DNA of 64,000 nucleotides from Lenzites betulinus (GCA_022264855.1 JABYQU010000087.1:1-64000); one strand, 5' to 3'; shown: positions 11,844 through 24,700, counted from the stretch's first letter. Made by a program: numbers and translations. The notes: generated from the sequence alone by a model not told the origin.

Positions 11844-13501
11844 TCAACCGATGAGTGCCGCACCGAGGACTAAAGTGGCCGCGCAGACCCATCTCATTCC
11901 AGACACAAGGGCTAGACGGGACGGGGCGCTGTTGCTGCCTGTACCACTGGTGGGAGTGGGGGTACTTGAAGCAGAATCGGTGCGCGAAGCAGTGCCTGAG
12001 CCCTGCCGAACAAATGTCAATGTTAGGAGACTGAACTACTGGATAGATGCGTCGTCGAGAGAGAGAGGCGGACGCGAGCGATTGAATCTGGGAGCTTTCC
12101 CCACAGTTTCCTCCCCCGGTACTTTACGGGGAGAGTGACGCGATGCTTGATGTAGTTCCCGATCCACTCATAGAGCTTACGTCGTTCGCAGACGCAGAGA
12201 TATGCTCACTTACAGAAGTAGGCCCAGATGCTGTCGCGGATGCGCCACCGGTGATAGTTGCGCCGGACACGCTAGAGGTGTTGGAGACAGAGGCAGAAGC
12301 TGCGAGGCCGTTCGCAATGGTGTTGGTGGTCGTGCAAGACGACGTTGGGGGCGCAGGGTGGGCATCGGGCGTGCTGGGATCTCCTTGGTGGAACGTAGAT
12401 GTGCCGTACACACCCATGGGCTGTATGCAAGGTACATCTGTATAGCTCTTCGCTTCAACATCGTTCGATGCAACGTACCTCGCCAGTGTCGCCCAAGCAG
12501 CGGTCGAACGACCCGGCGTCGTAGTTGCCAGGCATATTCCACTCGCAGCCCATCACATCGTAGATGTGTTGACAGAGTGCAGGTGCATTGGGGCCATCCT
12601 TGCAGGCACGGATGCAGAATTCGGTGTCATCAACGAAGTTCTGTGGGTCGAAGGTCAATGTGTTATTTTCCACCAGCCCTGGGTGATAGGTGAATTTTGA
12701 CCGTTGGATCTGCAACGGACACCTGGCACCAAGCGTGCCCGTATAGAAGTAAAACTCACAGTCCATTCGTGCATTTGCGCAAGGCTTCCGAATGCGCTCG
12801 AGAACACAAGACCACCTATCGGATTTCCTTTGAATCATGTCAGCATTCGCCACGCGTCACCACTTAAACGTGAAAAACTGGGAGAACTCGGGAACGGACT
12901 CATATTCGCTGCGTAAAAGGTGACTAAAATCTCGGAGAGACCGCCAGTATGTGCTGCAGGTTGCAGAGGGGGATTATTCCAGCTCACTTACCGTTTCCAT
13001 CCGCACCGTGCGGGTCAAGCTCTCCACCTTCGTCCCCCGCGGGGATATTGATCTTCGTGAGGTCTCCGACGCCAGTAATCTGCACATAGTCAGGGGTCTG
13101 GACGAAGTGCGCGCCCGTGATCGAGCCATCGGGAATGAGGCGTGTGCCGTGGCCATCCTTGGTGCACCACGCAACCTCGATTCGCTCTGTGAACTTGATG
13201 GCGGAGCCGGGACCCGGCTGCGGGGGCGCAAATATGCACCAGTCGTCGAGCGAATTCACTGTAGAAGGGAGAAATGCGCTCGGAGTAAGTCGTGCGCTGT
13301 GGGTGGACAGGGGAGGACAAACATACCATATACGTTCTGACACATTGAGTTCTGGTCATGTCCAGAACCACACTGATTGGTGCCGGACTGACCCTCCTCC
13401 GTGATATTCGGCGTATTGTTGGGCAGGTATGTTGCACTGTACGTCTGCGCAAGCGCAACGGAGCTCAACGTGAGCATGATGAAAGGGGCGAAGCGTATCA
13501 T
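11844..13501 (-). CDS. macrofage-activating-glycoprotein-like secreted, surface-anchored protein
   Basis: Six minus-strand exons, 13501-13327, 13258-12992, 12827-12760, 12640-12479, 12420-12214 and 12002-11844, give about 345 aa with consistent phases. A signal peptide (IMLTLSSVALAQTYSATY) opens the protein. Conserved phrases of the basidiomycete family follow: NSLDDWCIFAPP, EVAWCTKDGHGTRLIPDG, DYVQITGVGDLTKINI, GNPIGGLVFSSAFG, FCIRACKDGPNA, CQHIYDVMGCEWNMPGNY and MGVYGTSTFHQGDP. The C-terminus is Ser/Thr-rich, with a final hydrophobic segment (CAATLVLGAALIG) that suits a GPI anchor. The family was named from a fungal glycoprotein that stimulates macrophages; its molecular activity is unknown, and the protein probably sits in the cell wall. 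Confidence 0.88.
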
Positions 13502-14498
13502 GGCTGAACAGCTTTCCGGTGAAGTATGAGCACTTGAGCAGGGGAGGGGAAGGATGAAAGGAAGGAAATGGGCAAGCTCACCGAGCAGGACCATTTCATA
13601 GTAGGGATAGTAGGGGAGTTATCGCCGCGGTGGGTCTACAAGGGTCTACGGCCAGCTAGAACGAGCATTGGAAGTAGATCAGCTGTCAACGCGTGTGCTC
13701 CTTCGCAATGTGTATAACATATAGCACTGCACAGCCCCGGGGCGCAGTGTTGGGCCTCTAGCCAGTATTAGTGCCTGGCACCACGACGTTGCACTACGGC
13801 TGTTACAGCCTCAGCGAGGGGAAACACTGCAGCACAGATCACACTATGTAGAGAAATGAGTGTGTCAGAGGCTCATGGTTTGTTCAGAAAGGTAGGAGTC
13901 GTTCATAACAGTATCACTGCGCAATAGCGAGTCAGAACGAGGAACGCTAGACGTGTTCGTACCTGACTACATCTGCCGATCAGCCATACGTTTATAACCA
14001 TCATGCTCGACCACACTCTGCGCAAGACGGCGGTGGTACGCCGTACTGTACGCTTCTTGGACCTCTGTAGCCAGCTTGCTAGCGAGGATATCATCATCTA
14101 CTTCTATACGTTGATTAAGGTCGTGACATAAAAATCTCATTGCGCGAGTTTACCGTATGTCTTCGTCTTGCAGCCTCACCCACGGGATTCCTACGGCGAG
14201 GCAGAGATATGAGAGCGAGACAGCGAGCTTTCCGATGTTCAGTCGTCGAGGACTCGTAAGTCTCGCCAAAGTCGGGAGGAATTCCGAACAGCCAGAACAG
14301 CCGCGCCACAACGTACGTACGGTCACCTGACTCGCTCCTTGCACTCCTCGCCGTTTCCAACTCTCGCACACACCCTCTTCTTCTTAGCCTGGTCGATTCT
14401 CGCTTGGCCTTGGTCTGTGCTCTACCGCCTCTGAAGTGAATTGATACCATTACTCTACCTGTGGTCTTCAAGAAACGATCGTCTCCAGCTCAGCCTGT
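13502..14498. other. 1 kb divergent intergenic region, no gene seen
   Basis: Separates the minus-strand glycoprotein gene from the plus-strand NAD kinase gene and probably contains both promoters. Short frames on both strands carry no recognisable domain. Confidence 0.4.
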
Positions 14499-16112
14499 AT
14501 GATGATACGTAAAACATTGCCTCTGCTATACTCAAGCCTCCGCCCGTCTGTACGCTTGCCGCATGCTCGGCCCCCGAAAGCAGCACGGAGTCTGGCGGGA
14601 TGTAGTTCACAGAATCCCGTCCCTGTCGTAAGGGTAACTCGAAGACACAAAACGTACGCACCTCTCTCCGTGGACTTGTCCACCACGCCCTGCACATACC
14701 TGCGAAACTGTTGATCGTGTTTTAAACGCTGAATATTCAATAAGCTAGACGCGTCGCTCAAGGGATCTCTCCAAGAGCCGTGCTCATTGTGAACAAACTC
14801 CGCACGAAACCTGTGGTGGATGCTATCAGTACGCTGCTAAAGCAAGTTGTCGCTGCATACCGGTCATTTGAGCATCACATTAAACGATCGACGTAGGTAT
14901 GTCCACGAAAACTATCCCGAGGTCCAGGTGTACCATGAGGACCGTCCCGATATACCTGAAGGTGTAAAGACCTGGCATCCAGGTACGCTTGAATGGTGCT
15001 AGTTGACGGAGGAGTACTCACTCGGTGTTGTAGGTCCCGATGCCGAGCCAATTGATCTAGTAATCACTCTAGGAGGGGATGGCACGATATTGCATGCTTC
15101 TTCGTTATTCAAAACGGGTGCTGTGCCGCCCGTACTGAGTTTCTCTATGGGGACTCTTGGATTCTTACTACCTTTTCGTACGTGCTGTGCCCTCGCTAAG
15201 TATCCATAGAAACTGATACCATTGAAGACATCGATGACTACACCAAGGCCATCGACAGCGCGTTTGAAGGACGCATAACCGTTCTGCATCGGATGCGTCT
15301 CTCATGCTCGTTCCAGGATCCGGGTGGCGAGCGCATCGACACTCAATGCGACGGTACGGCCCACTCCAATATTGTAGACAGGAGAAACCCTTACCCCCTG
15401 CCAGACTGGCAAGTGATGAACGAGATTGCCCTCCATCGGGGCTCTAGTCCACACTTAAACACCATCGATGTGTTCGTTGACGGGCAGCATCTGACCGAAG
15501 CTGTCGTGCGTCACTTTGTCTTCTGTCCATACCTTGCCCGCTGATGGATCAAACATTGCGCTGGGATACTAGTCAGATGGGCTCATCGTATCCACACCAA
15601 CCGGATCCACCGCGTACTCGCTTTCAGCGGGTGGACCGATTGTTCATCCTTCACTGAGCGCCATCGTCTTAACGCCCATCTGCCCGCGCAGCCTGTCGTT
15701 CCGGCCGCTAGTCTTCCCTTCTTCGTCTGCAATAACACTGCGGGTAAGCACCGCGCTCGCGCGCTCTCCACTTGTGTCACAGATTCACAGCCGCTCACTC
15801 TGACTTTGTCTTTGCATTCTTGCACCGCGTTGGTGTTGACAGATTAGCGAACGCAGCCGGGCGTCCGCGGGGCTCTCCATGGACGGGCAGGTGTCGCATG
15901 TGTTGAAACCAGGGGAGGCCGTGACGGTGCGCGCGTCGCTGTACCCGATCCCGTGCATAAACCGGTCGTCGATATCGGAGCCGGCGGACATGCTTGAGGG
16001 CGAGGGCGCGGGGCCGGGGAAGGAGGACGACTGGGTGCGGGACATCAACAATTTGCTGCAGTACAACGCGACGTTCAGGAGCAAGGCGCTGACGAGGCAT
16101 TTGCGACCGTGA
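14499..16112 (+). CDS. NAD(H) kinase, POS5-like, probably mitochondrial
   Basis: The N-terminus (ATG 14499 or 14502) is rich in Arg, Leu and Ser with no acid, as in a mitochondrial presequence. Proposed introns are about 14653-14749, 14842-14896 (GC-AG), then GT-AG introns near 14981-15031, 15178-15227, 15356-15406, 15506-15570 and 15744-15845. Joined exons read [49 protein letters not shown] (the GGDG motif that binds ATP and NAD), [66 protein letters not shown] and [18 protein letters not shown]. This order and the C-terminal WVRDIN segment match yeast Pos5 rather than cytosolic Utr1. It would make NADPH from NADH or NADP from NAD in mitochondria, for iron-sulphur and antioxidant metabolism. 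The first intron is the least certain. Confidence 0.85.
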
Positions 16113-17683
16113 GCGCGGAGCGGGACGGGGCAGGGGTTTCATGTTGCGTAGCTTGTGCGGGCCGAGGGTGAGGGGGATGCTGTCGCGCGGTGCATGTTTA
16201 TAGGTGCGCCTAGCGTGATACTCAGGTACCTGCTTGGGACTGACGCCTGTAGGCTGACAGTATGCATTCGGCGAAGGTTGCGATATGTGATGTCCCACAC
16301 AGCTTCCACGTTTAGTGCGTGCATACCTGGGATCTCAGCTTTAGAGCCCAAAGTTTGGAGAGTGCGGGTAAGGCAGCATGGCCACAACCTGTGTCCTTAC
16401 GATCACAAGGACCATCGACATTTTGCGCGAAGGTCATAGGCGATCAAGATACGGACATTTAGTGGAGTTCGATCTGACGTCGCATTCCGGTGCGGTGTTA
16501 ATAGATTCAGAGTTCTGCACAGCCGAGCCTCACGCAACTCAGTTCCCAGTCCAAGCTTGGACACGTCGTGTGGTCGCACTGGAACTGACTGGCGTATGCT
16601 CGACGACTCGCAACGCCGGCCTGCCCTCGCACACCTTCCGCGGCGTCACGAAGAAAGTACTGTCGATGCTGATTTTCCATCATCTCAGTAGCATACACAG
16701 CAGCGACGTTCAAGGACCGACGTACGCAGCCGCTCGGGTCCATCAAGGTTGCAAGCTCAAGATTGGGCGGTGCGGTGCCTGCCACATACCGTGAGGTGCC
16801 TTGCACGAGATCGCGACGCTCGATTGCCTCGCCGGGGACGCTATGCCGAGCTATTGCAAGTAGGTACATAGGTGTAGCCACGGGCGGTGCCGGTGTGCGG
16901 CGCTAGAGCGGACTCGGGTCCGATGTGGTTTGCGCGGCCTATGCTTTGCTCCGTCGAATGGCGAGCCGCCTCGAGCAGGCGAGACGAACGTTAACTCGGA
17001 AAGTCGTGCCGCGTCTTGACGGCCGCCTGAGTGGTCTTCGGTGAGTTTAGGCTTGACGTCGGAGTGGATCCTGTGCCCGACTCAACCGGTATGATTCGCC
17101 GCGCGAATAAAAATCGGACTGCGCCCCCTTCTATTTGTGAAACGGAGGATATATTTCAGTGTCGCGCATGTGTGGAGGTCCCCGTGGCGCGCGGCTTCAA
17201 AACACGAAGCGTTTCGTACGCATGGAATTGCGGTGATTGAGCCGGGTAAGAGTGCTACTACTGGCACAGAACGCTCGAAGGATATGATTCCGCACCAGGT
17301 CCTGCATCTCGATGGTGAGATTGACGCTGCGTTGTGCTTCTCATGGATATCCAACAACGAACAAGATGCAACGTTCAATAAGTTGGTAGAGTACAAGATA
17401 ATGAACAGAAACGAACCAGCAGCCACGGTGTTGAGTCGGAAGCATTGAATATTAATACAACGGTGGTAACGGGGGTGTTTATCATACAGCTATGCAGGTA
17501 GTGTAGGCGAGATCGGTGAGTCCATAATGTGCGTTTAAAGGTCCCGGGCTATGTGTCGAAGCGGCATCGCCGCTAGAAGTTTGAGCCACGACAGGGCAGA
17601 CGCTGGGGTATATAAGTTTGAGGGGGCAGTGCGCACTGCTCACTCGTGGGTAGCGCCGACTCAGGATATACGATGCGTGCGGA
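16113..17683. other. 1.6 kb without a supported gene
   Basis: Frames of up to 138 codons exist on both strands (plus 16378-16794, minus 16507-16881) and overlap each other, but neither shows a domain, signal peptide or splice-supported extension. TATA-like GGTATATAAG occurs near 17606. Confidence 0.35.
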
Positions 17684-18269
17684 TCACTGTCGGACGCGCT
17701 TTCCAAAGAGGCTCTTTGCCCAGTCAACGGCGGAGCACGAATCGTTCGAGGAAGGGCGCGAGGGCGAGGGTGAACGCGAGCGCGACCGCGAGGCGTTATG
17801 TGGCATGTCTTTGTGCGAGACGTGCGATAGACGCGGAGGAGAAGGTGCACGGGAGGGCGCGAGGAAGTCTACGCCGGGGTTTTTCTCCTTGACGGACTCG
17901 TACTCGGGGAGCGCATCGTGGTCGGTGACGACGATCTCGGGGCCGTCTGGGACGAGGGTGACGTCGAGGACCTCGAAGCGGGCGCGGGCGAAGACGACGG
18001 ACTTCCAGGCCATGGGCCCGATGCGGATGAGCTGGCGCTGTTGGTTGACGTTGCCGAGGACGGAGATGACGATGCGTGTGGGGGCGACGTCGGCGAGCTC
18101 TGGGAAGACCTGGCGCGCGTACTGGATGCCCTCCTTTAAGCGGCGGGGTGAGCGAAGTGAGCGAGGGAAAGCAGGCCAGGACGCGTACATCGTATGTGGT
18201 GGCAGGGGTGACATAGACCATGTTACCGTTGTAGCGATAGGTGAGGATATCGGGAGCGGCAGAGGGCAT
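17684..18269 (-). CDS. uncharacterised basidiomycete protein, 176 aa
   Basis: Two exons, 18269-18189 and 18133-17684, are joined by a 55-bp GT-AG intron in phase 0. The N-terminus reads MPSAAPDILTYRYNGNMVY then VTPATTYDEGIQYARQVF, LGNVNQQRQLIRIGPMAW and FEVLDVTLVPDG. The alternation of short hydrophobic strands with a central helix resembles a ubiquitin-like or PB1-like fold, which is inference only. The C-terminal third is Ser/Arg/Pro-rich (SRSRSRSPSPSRPSS), probably disordered. I do not know a named family. Correct splice phase and even composition make it a likely real gene. Confidence 0.6.
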
Positions 18270-18363
18270 CGTTTTGTGCGCGGATGGTAGCGGTACTAGA
18301 GGATATCGGGGAGGCGGGGTGGGTGTGCGATCCGGTCAGGACAGGACACTCACTATATAGTGT

Positions 18364-18696
18364 TTAACCAAGCACGAGACGCCAAAGGAAGCAGGCGGGC
18401 AGCGCATGGATGTAGAACGTTGGACCCGCAAGCTGTCTAGCACTCACCGCCCGGCCGCAACCAGTGGGCAGCGGCAAGTACGAATGCACACTGCCACTCC
18501 CGGTGACTCTGCGCGCTTGGACAGCCTCTTCACCGCTCTCTCCATCCCACCTCGCCCTGCAATCCTCGATTGACAGCGGCGGCAGTTCTCCTGGCTGTAT
18601 CTGTATCCGATTGTCTTCTGCAATATACCAGTGCGGCCCCTTCGACACCAGCTTGTACCATTGAACGCGATCTCGGGCGTCGTTGATTGTGCTCAT
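18364..18696 (-). CDS. hypothetical 110-aa ORF
   Basis: Opens MSTINDARDRVQWYKLV and runs through HWYIAEDNRIQIQPGELPP and IEDCRARWDGESGEEAVQ. The first 80 residues look protein-like; the tail is less convincing, and a donor-like GTGAGT near 18448 suggests the true protein may splice there. It is in the same direction as, and just upstream of, the 176-aa gene. No family recognised. Confidence 0.35.
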   Translation of the reverse strand: MSTINDARDRVQWYKLVSKGPHWYIAEDNRIQIQPGELPPLSIEDCRARWDGESGEEAVQARRVTGSGSVHSYLPLPTGCGRAVSARQLAGPTFYIHALPACFLWRLVLG

Positions 18697-19492
18697 GAGC
18701 TACAGCCGCAATTGCGCAGAGAGCTGTCCACCACTAGTCTGATAGTTGTCATGACCTGCTCATCTCGCAGTGCTCGCTCATGAGGTTATGGTCCCCCATC
18801 TGCCAGGGTGTGGCTTGCCATCGTCAGCTACCAAGTTCTAGCCGGCGGTTGCCGGACGCAATATTACTGTTCGTACATGTACAGGCCGTTTCCGAATACA
18901 CCAGGTGCGAGGCCTTCTTCGCAGCCGACACCGCCCGTGGTCGTCTGGCATCTGCTTGCCGATCTCTACTGATCACTATCGCCCCATGCCAGTCGCACAA
19001 TACCCAAGGCCGAGCACATGTCCTGGCGTGAACCTCCGAAGACTTTACCGCAGGCCCTGTAGCCGCCGGCAAGGCACCGCGCCGCTATTCAAGAATCTGC
19101 CGGCCCATACAGCCATCGAGCGTCGTGCCCGAGTTGCCGTACGCTCGTACGCACAGATTTGTACAACATGTTCCTCTCACGCGCCGCGCCGACCGACCGT
19201 ACCCCCGTGGGGGAAATGGCAGGTCTCGACGGAGCGCACGTAACGCGCCCGCGTCTAAGAAAGGAAGCTCGTCTCTCGCACTTCCTCCGGCTCGAGGTCG
19301 CCACGTTTTGTGTGTTCTTCGGGTGCCCCGGGCGCGCTACCGCAGCACAGGGCGTGGGGTGGCCCCGTGTGCAATCTGGACAGATGGGGGAGATGGGCGA
19401 TTGCGGCGTCCCACATTGTGCATCTGCTACTTATAAGATGGGGCAATCGCCCCTGGCAGGTCTCAACTTATCCCCTCACTCTGACCGCTTAC
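18697..19492. other. intergenic, no gene seen
   Basis: Short frames only. It separates the minus-strand pair from the coiled-coil gene starting at 19493. Confidence 0.35.
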
Positions 19493-20935
19493 ATGGCTAA
19501 TCACAGGCCGGCCCCTTGGCCCAGACCGACGCCAAAACCTGACAACGTGCGTGTGCAGCTGTAGAATGGTTTGTACTTGACCAGTGACTGATTGTGGGTC
19601 CCAGGAGCCCGCCGCAGGGCCTCCACCACCCACACCCCCGGGAAGTCCAGAAAAAGCGAGGACTTCAGGACCGAAAACAACCGCGGGCGGACGACCCACC
19701 CCGCACTTGCATGTCCATACCGGATCCACGGTGGCGATGGACGTCACAGACCGAGCTCTGAGCGAGCTCGCTAACTCCCAGATACAGCTGGTGAGAATCC
19801 TCGCGTGGGGCTTCGACGCGTTAGTGAAGCAAACACTTGATGTCATTACGATTGGCCCTGCCACGGAGGCCATGAGGGAGGTGGGTTTATGTGCGTCGAT
19901 ATCGAGGACGCTACCGTAACTTGTGTACAGGTCGAATCGTTACGCGTTGAGATCAGGGCCCGACATGATGGGCGAAAGATCGACAAGGATGGCGCCGAGG
20001 CCGCTGCGAGGGCCAAGGCTGAGGAGGTCGTGCGGAGTTATGTTCGCCCCCAGCTCGAGAAAATGGTGGCGGAGGCCATCGCGAATTTGATTGCGGCCCG
20101 CGTACGGGCAAAGGTCAGCATTACAAACCTTGCTTACGCTTGTGGCCTTGCTTACGCTTGTGTCTTCCTGCAGTTGCAGGAGCTCGTCTCCCCGGAGATC
20201 AAGACAGAGCTCGCGACGTTTAGACACCGCGTCAATACCATGCGCATCAAGCTCGAGAACGAGTACGTGACTTGTGCTCTCGTAGATTGCGGGTGCACCC
20301 GTTGACGGTTTGCTGTTTTTTTCTCCCGTAGTGAGGCGCGGTTCTGCAACTCCTTGATCCCGAGCTCACAGCCCCTGCGCAAGCTCCGTCGTCCCCTCGT
20401 ACCCCTGGGCGTGCTTCTTGGCACTCCAAACGTCGACGGCGCCGGCGCCAACGGCGACGGGAAGGGAAAGACAAAAAAGAAGGCGAACGGGAACGCGGAC
20501 GCGAACGCGGCGGTTGCGGGGGCCGGCGAGCCGTCACAGGTCTTCCCCCGAACCACCGACGACATACCGACGCTTGACGCGGCGACGGCACGACGGCTGG
20601 TGGAAGAGTACCAGATTGTGCCGCCTGCAGAGGCCGAGGCCGATGGCTGGGAGGACGTCGCGGAGGACGCGGCTGGTGATGGGGCTGGTGGGGGCGGCGA
20701 GGGGGACAAGGATGACAGCGGCCGCTCGACCCCGAACACCACCAGGAGGAACATGACGCAGTCCACCGGGGCGAAAACGGGGATGCCTAGAACGCCGGCT
20801 GCGACCAGTGACCCGAAGAAATCGAAGGCGGCCAAGGAGAAGGAGAAGGAGAAGGAGGAACGAGAGAAGCGGGAGGCGGCATTGAAGGAACGGCGGAGGG
20901 TCGCCGATCTCAATGCATTCATGCACTTTATCGGG
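19493..20935 (+). CDS. hypothetical charged coiled-coil protein (3' end uncertain)
   Basis: ATG 19493 starts an 18-codon exon (19493-19546), followed by exons 19605-19880, 19931-20113, 20174-20262 and 20332-20935, all with GT-AG introns of 50-69 bp and matching phases. The protein starts Pro-rich, then has an amphipathic helix (SELANSQIQLVRILAWGFDA), a long charged helical stretch (KAEEVVRSYVRPQLEKMVAE) and, after a Gly/Asp-rich linker, a Lys/Glu helix (KEKEKEKEEREKREAALKER). No domain is recognised; it could be a structural or scaffold protein. The last exon is unclear: reading may continue through 21133, or splice at 20936 to a short hydrophobic end. Confidence 0.6.
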
Positions 20936-21723
20936 GTGAGTACATTTTTCTCGTGTCTTTTTATTTTTTCGCGGGACATGTGCGCGCGGGGTGGTGGTGT
21001 GCGTTCGTGCGAGGCGATGTTACAGTCTCCATCACCTTTGTGCCGCCGTTGGGTTCTCATATTTTCCTTTGCTGTTGAACAACACGCTGACGTTCTCGTT
21101 TCCTTTTCGCTCCACCTCCCTCCGCGCGCATGACGACTGCGTCGTGCGTTCTCACCCTTGCTTGCTGTGCGCACGCTTCGTACAAACGGGTCTCCATGGG
21201 CTCTGCCGTGCTGCTCATGTGGCTCGCGGTGTGCTCATCGCTCGGCGACGGCTGGGACGCGGGCGCACGGCTGGAATTCTCGTGATCGCGTGGATGGGTT
21301 CAGCTCGGACATTTGGAATTACTGCCGGCGGAGTCTGCGCCGTCGGGCAATGGCACGCCGACGTCCCCGCTATTCGAGCGCTCGCAGGGGCGGCACCCGA
21401 ACGGCATGTGGTGAACAGTCGGGCGTGGCATTGCGCGTGTATGTACTGTTCTTGTCATCAGCGATCCGAGTCGTCGTATGCTTGTTTTCTTGTTGTAGTA
21501 CTCTGTTGTATATCTGGCCTTGATTGTTGTACGATGTCAATGCATTCCGTGTGTGCAGTGATAGCCTGGACACGAGTGGTGGACTACTATGCAATGGCGC
21601 GTGGACAAGCGCGTCGCGTCGCGGGCCACGTGACACGCGTTGCTCAACCAGCGCCTGGACGCTCTCCCACTCATCCACTCACTCACTCACTCGCTCACTC
21701 CTCCACCACCGCCGCGAGCTGGA
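20936..21723. other. 3' part of the previous gene and promoter of the BRCT gene
   Basis: Contains the unresolved end of the coiled-coil gene (an open frame to 21133) and then about 500 bp without a convincing gene. Just before ATG 21724 is a short CACT/CTCA tandem repeat (about 21667-21703). Confidence 0.4.
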
Positions 21724-24700
21724 ATGGAGGGCAAGAAGCGGACTCGCTCACAGACAACCCTCGACGCCTACATTGGCGTCAACCTCGCCCAGTCGCCCCT
21801 CAAGCAGGCCCGCTCCGCCTTCAGACTCCCCGACCCCGCCCACCCGCTCCCAGCCACCGCCCCCCGCGACCACACACCCGACCCCGCCCCCGACGTCCCC
21901 TCCGACGGCAAGCTCAAGCGGCCCCCCTCGCCCGCCAAGGACGCCGCGATTCTCCTCGAGCGTGACCCCAAGCGGCCCCGACACGACCTCTTTCCCGCCA
22001 GGCCCGCCCTCTCTCTCCCCGCCCTCCCGACCAACCACCCCCGACAGTCCCCTTCCTCCGCCTTCAGACGCGCCCTTTCTGTCCCACCCCTCTCCTCCAC
22101 CCTCCCCCTCCTTGATCTAAACAATGTCCCGCCCTCGCCCCGTCGATCGCCCACCAAGTTCCGCATCGCATCCGTCCCCCCAGATCCCATTTCCCTTCCC
22201 CCACTCGTCATTCACCCGCAGCCTACCCCCACGATCGCCATAATATCTGAGCTGCCGAAACAACAGGCCCCGCTTTCCACTCCCTCCTCTCCCTTGTCGC
22301 CCTTGTCTCCTCTATCTCCCCTTCCTCTAACCGAAGATGAGCCTATGCCCGTCGACCCCGCTCCCGCTCCCACCCCATCTACCTCCGCGTCCGATCCCAA
22401 ACCTAGCAGACTCCCAGTACCCTCTGTCGTGGCCAGGATGAAGCCAAAGCCGGCCGCTCTCCCCAAGAAGGCCCGCAGTGCCCATCCCTCCAAACCTCCC
22501 TCCCTCGCCGTCCGAACCACTCGGAGCACCAGTCTCAGGCAGAAAAAGGTCGAGGAGGAAGCAAAGGCAAAGGCAAAGCCTCCACGTACGTTCATCGCCT
22601 CCTCAGCGCACATATCCTACGTGCTATTATCTGTAGGACTCTACTCACAGTGCTGTAGCTACACCAGGTCCCAGCGCAACGCCACTTCGACGCCGTTCCA
22701 TCTCCCTTTCATCATACGCTCAACCCACAGCAGCCTCCGCTGCGAAAGCATCTCCTATCAAACCCGCCTCTTCCCGACCCTCTACCGTCCACCCGCCCTC
22801 GGGGCCTTTTACGTTCACCGCCACGGTTACCCCCAGAATGTCACATCTCGTTCCTCCATCCGCTGTCACCGCCGCCGCCGTCTCATCAACTGCTGGCGCT
22901 TCAAGCAGCAAACCGCCCTCGGAACAACGCGTGAATGGGTCCGCAACTAACGGGCACGCGCCCACCCTGCAGCTCAACTCGAGTTTGTCGACACTTAACG
23001 AGGCACTCGAGCGCCTTAATGCGCCCCCGCCTTCCAGGCCGAACACTAGTATGGGCTTCCACCGTGACCGCCCGGACGGAAGCGACTCGGACGAGGATGC
23101 GGAGCGAGCCGCGCTCCGGTCGAGCACCGGCGCGAGCGGTAGGCCCGCGAGCGCGTTGGCAAGCGCCCCGAAGCCCACCAGCACGGCGGCGAAGGGCAAG
23201 GGCAAGGCACTGGCGTCAACAAGTAACGCGCAGACATGGACGGTGGGGGCGAAGGCGCGTCCCGGGGTCGGCCGCACGCAGAGTCAACCGCAGGCGCAGA
23301 GTCAGCCTGTACAAATAAAGAAGACGATGAGGCAGACGACGCTCATGCTTCCGCCGCCGCTGCCCGCGCCGGACAAAGCGCGACGCGCGACACAGGCTCA
23401 GGAAGGAGATGACGCGCCGGAGAATGGAGAGGCCGGGATGGAGGTGGACGGGGAGGACGTCACCGCTGAGAAGGCGCAGGTAAGCCTCGCGCTCGCGCCC
23501 AGCCTCAGCAAGATGCGAGGTAGTCTCGGGTACGCACTTCCCTCTGCAGCGTCCGGCTCTGGATCTGGGTCGGGGAGTGCGCCACAGAGCTCGTCGACGC
23601 GTCCGATTCTCGGCGTAAAGGTAGGTGCTGCTGCGGCGGGGACGACGGGCCCGAAACGCATCTTCCCTCCGTCGACACCGGCGGGCGGTAGCTCGCTCTT
23701 CACGGGTCTCGGCGCGGGTATCACGAAACAAGGTCCTCCTACGGCCGCTGCACGTTTCTCGTTCGGTCCTGCTGTGCGTGGAGGCTCGAGTGCTGGCACA
23801 GGTCTCAGAGGTGGCGCGGGTATGCGCAGAGGAGGCATGGTGGGCAATCGCGTGCTGCAGCGAGTGAGCAAGAAGAGCTCGCTGCCGGTCGTCATTGGTA
23901 GTCCTGTCAAGGGTGGCGGTGCGGCCGCAGACAAGGACGTCATCGATATCGGCGAGGAGGAAGGCGCGGGAGAGGGAGGAGAACGGAGCACTCAGGACCG
24001 CATTGGGACGTGGCTGAAGAACGCGAGTGCGGACTTGTTAAGGGATCTAGGACATGTCGAGGACTCAGACGCGCAGGACCCTCCAGCGCATGACCCCGAC
24101 GGCCCTCCGACGTCAGACGCGCCTGCGTCATCCTCGGACGTGCCAGATGTGGACCCGGACAGGGACCGCGAGAAAGATCTCAGGAAGAACGCCAGCCGGC
24201 GCGCAAGCATGGCCAGCCAGCTGCTCTCGCAGAGCCTGTCTGCGCTCCCGGACACGCCGCCCGACGCGCGCGACAAGGGGAAGGGCAAGGCGCGCGCAGT
24301 GAGCAGCTCCTGGCCTGCGCCGCGAGCCGATGCGGCGGGCAAGAGCGCGGACGCGGCGGCGGGCACAGAAGACGGTGTTGCGGCGGGTGAGGGATCGATG
24401 GCGCCCCCACCGGTGCCTGCTCCCCGCCCGGTGACGCGCCAGCACAATACGCGGCTTGCGACGGGCGCGCTGTCGACGCCGCCCTCCTCGAAGTACGCGG
24501 AGAACGGCGGCGCGGGCGGGGGCGGCGGCAAAGGCAAGGAGCGGGAGAAGGTTGCGGAGAGCCCGGGCGCGTTGGCAGTGCTGCGCGGGTGCACGATCTT
24601 TGTGGACGTGCGCACGGAGGAGGGGGACGACGCGGGGGGGCTGTTCGTGGACATGCTCAGGGGGCTTGGGGCGAAGGTGCTTATCCTTGCTCTGGTGTGC

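Noticed and set aside
14950..15010. In-frame stop in the NAD kinase gene
   Set aside because: The TAG lies inside a 51-bp GT-AG intron that restores the expected reading [19 protein letters not shown].
16378..16794. 138-codon plus-strand frame
   Set aside because: No domain, signal peptide or splice evidence, and a competing antisense frame of similar length exists.
20152..21174. 340-codon minus-strand open frame
   Set aside because: Antisense to the coiled-coil gene, whose plus-strand exons have consistent splice phases.
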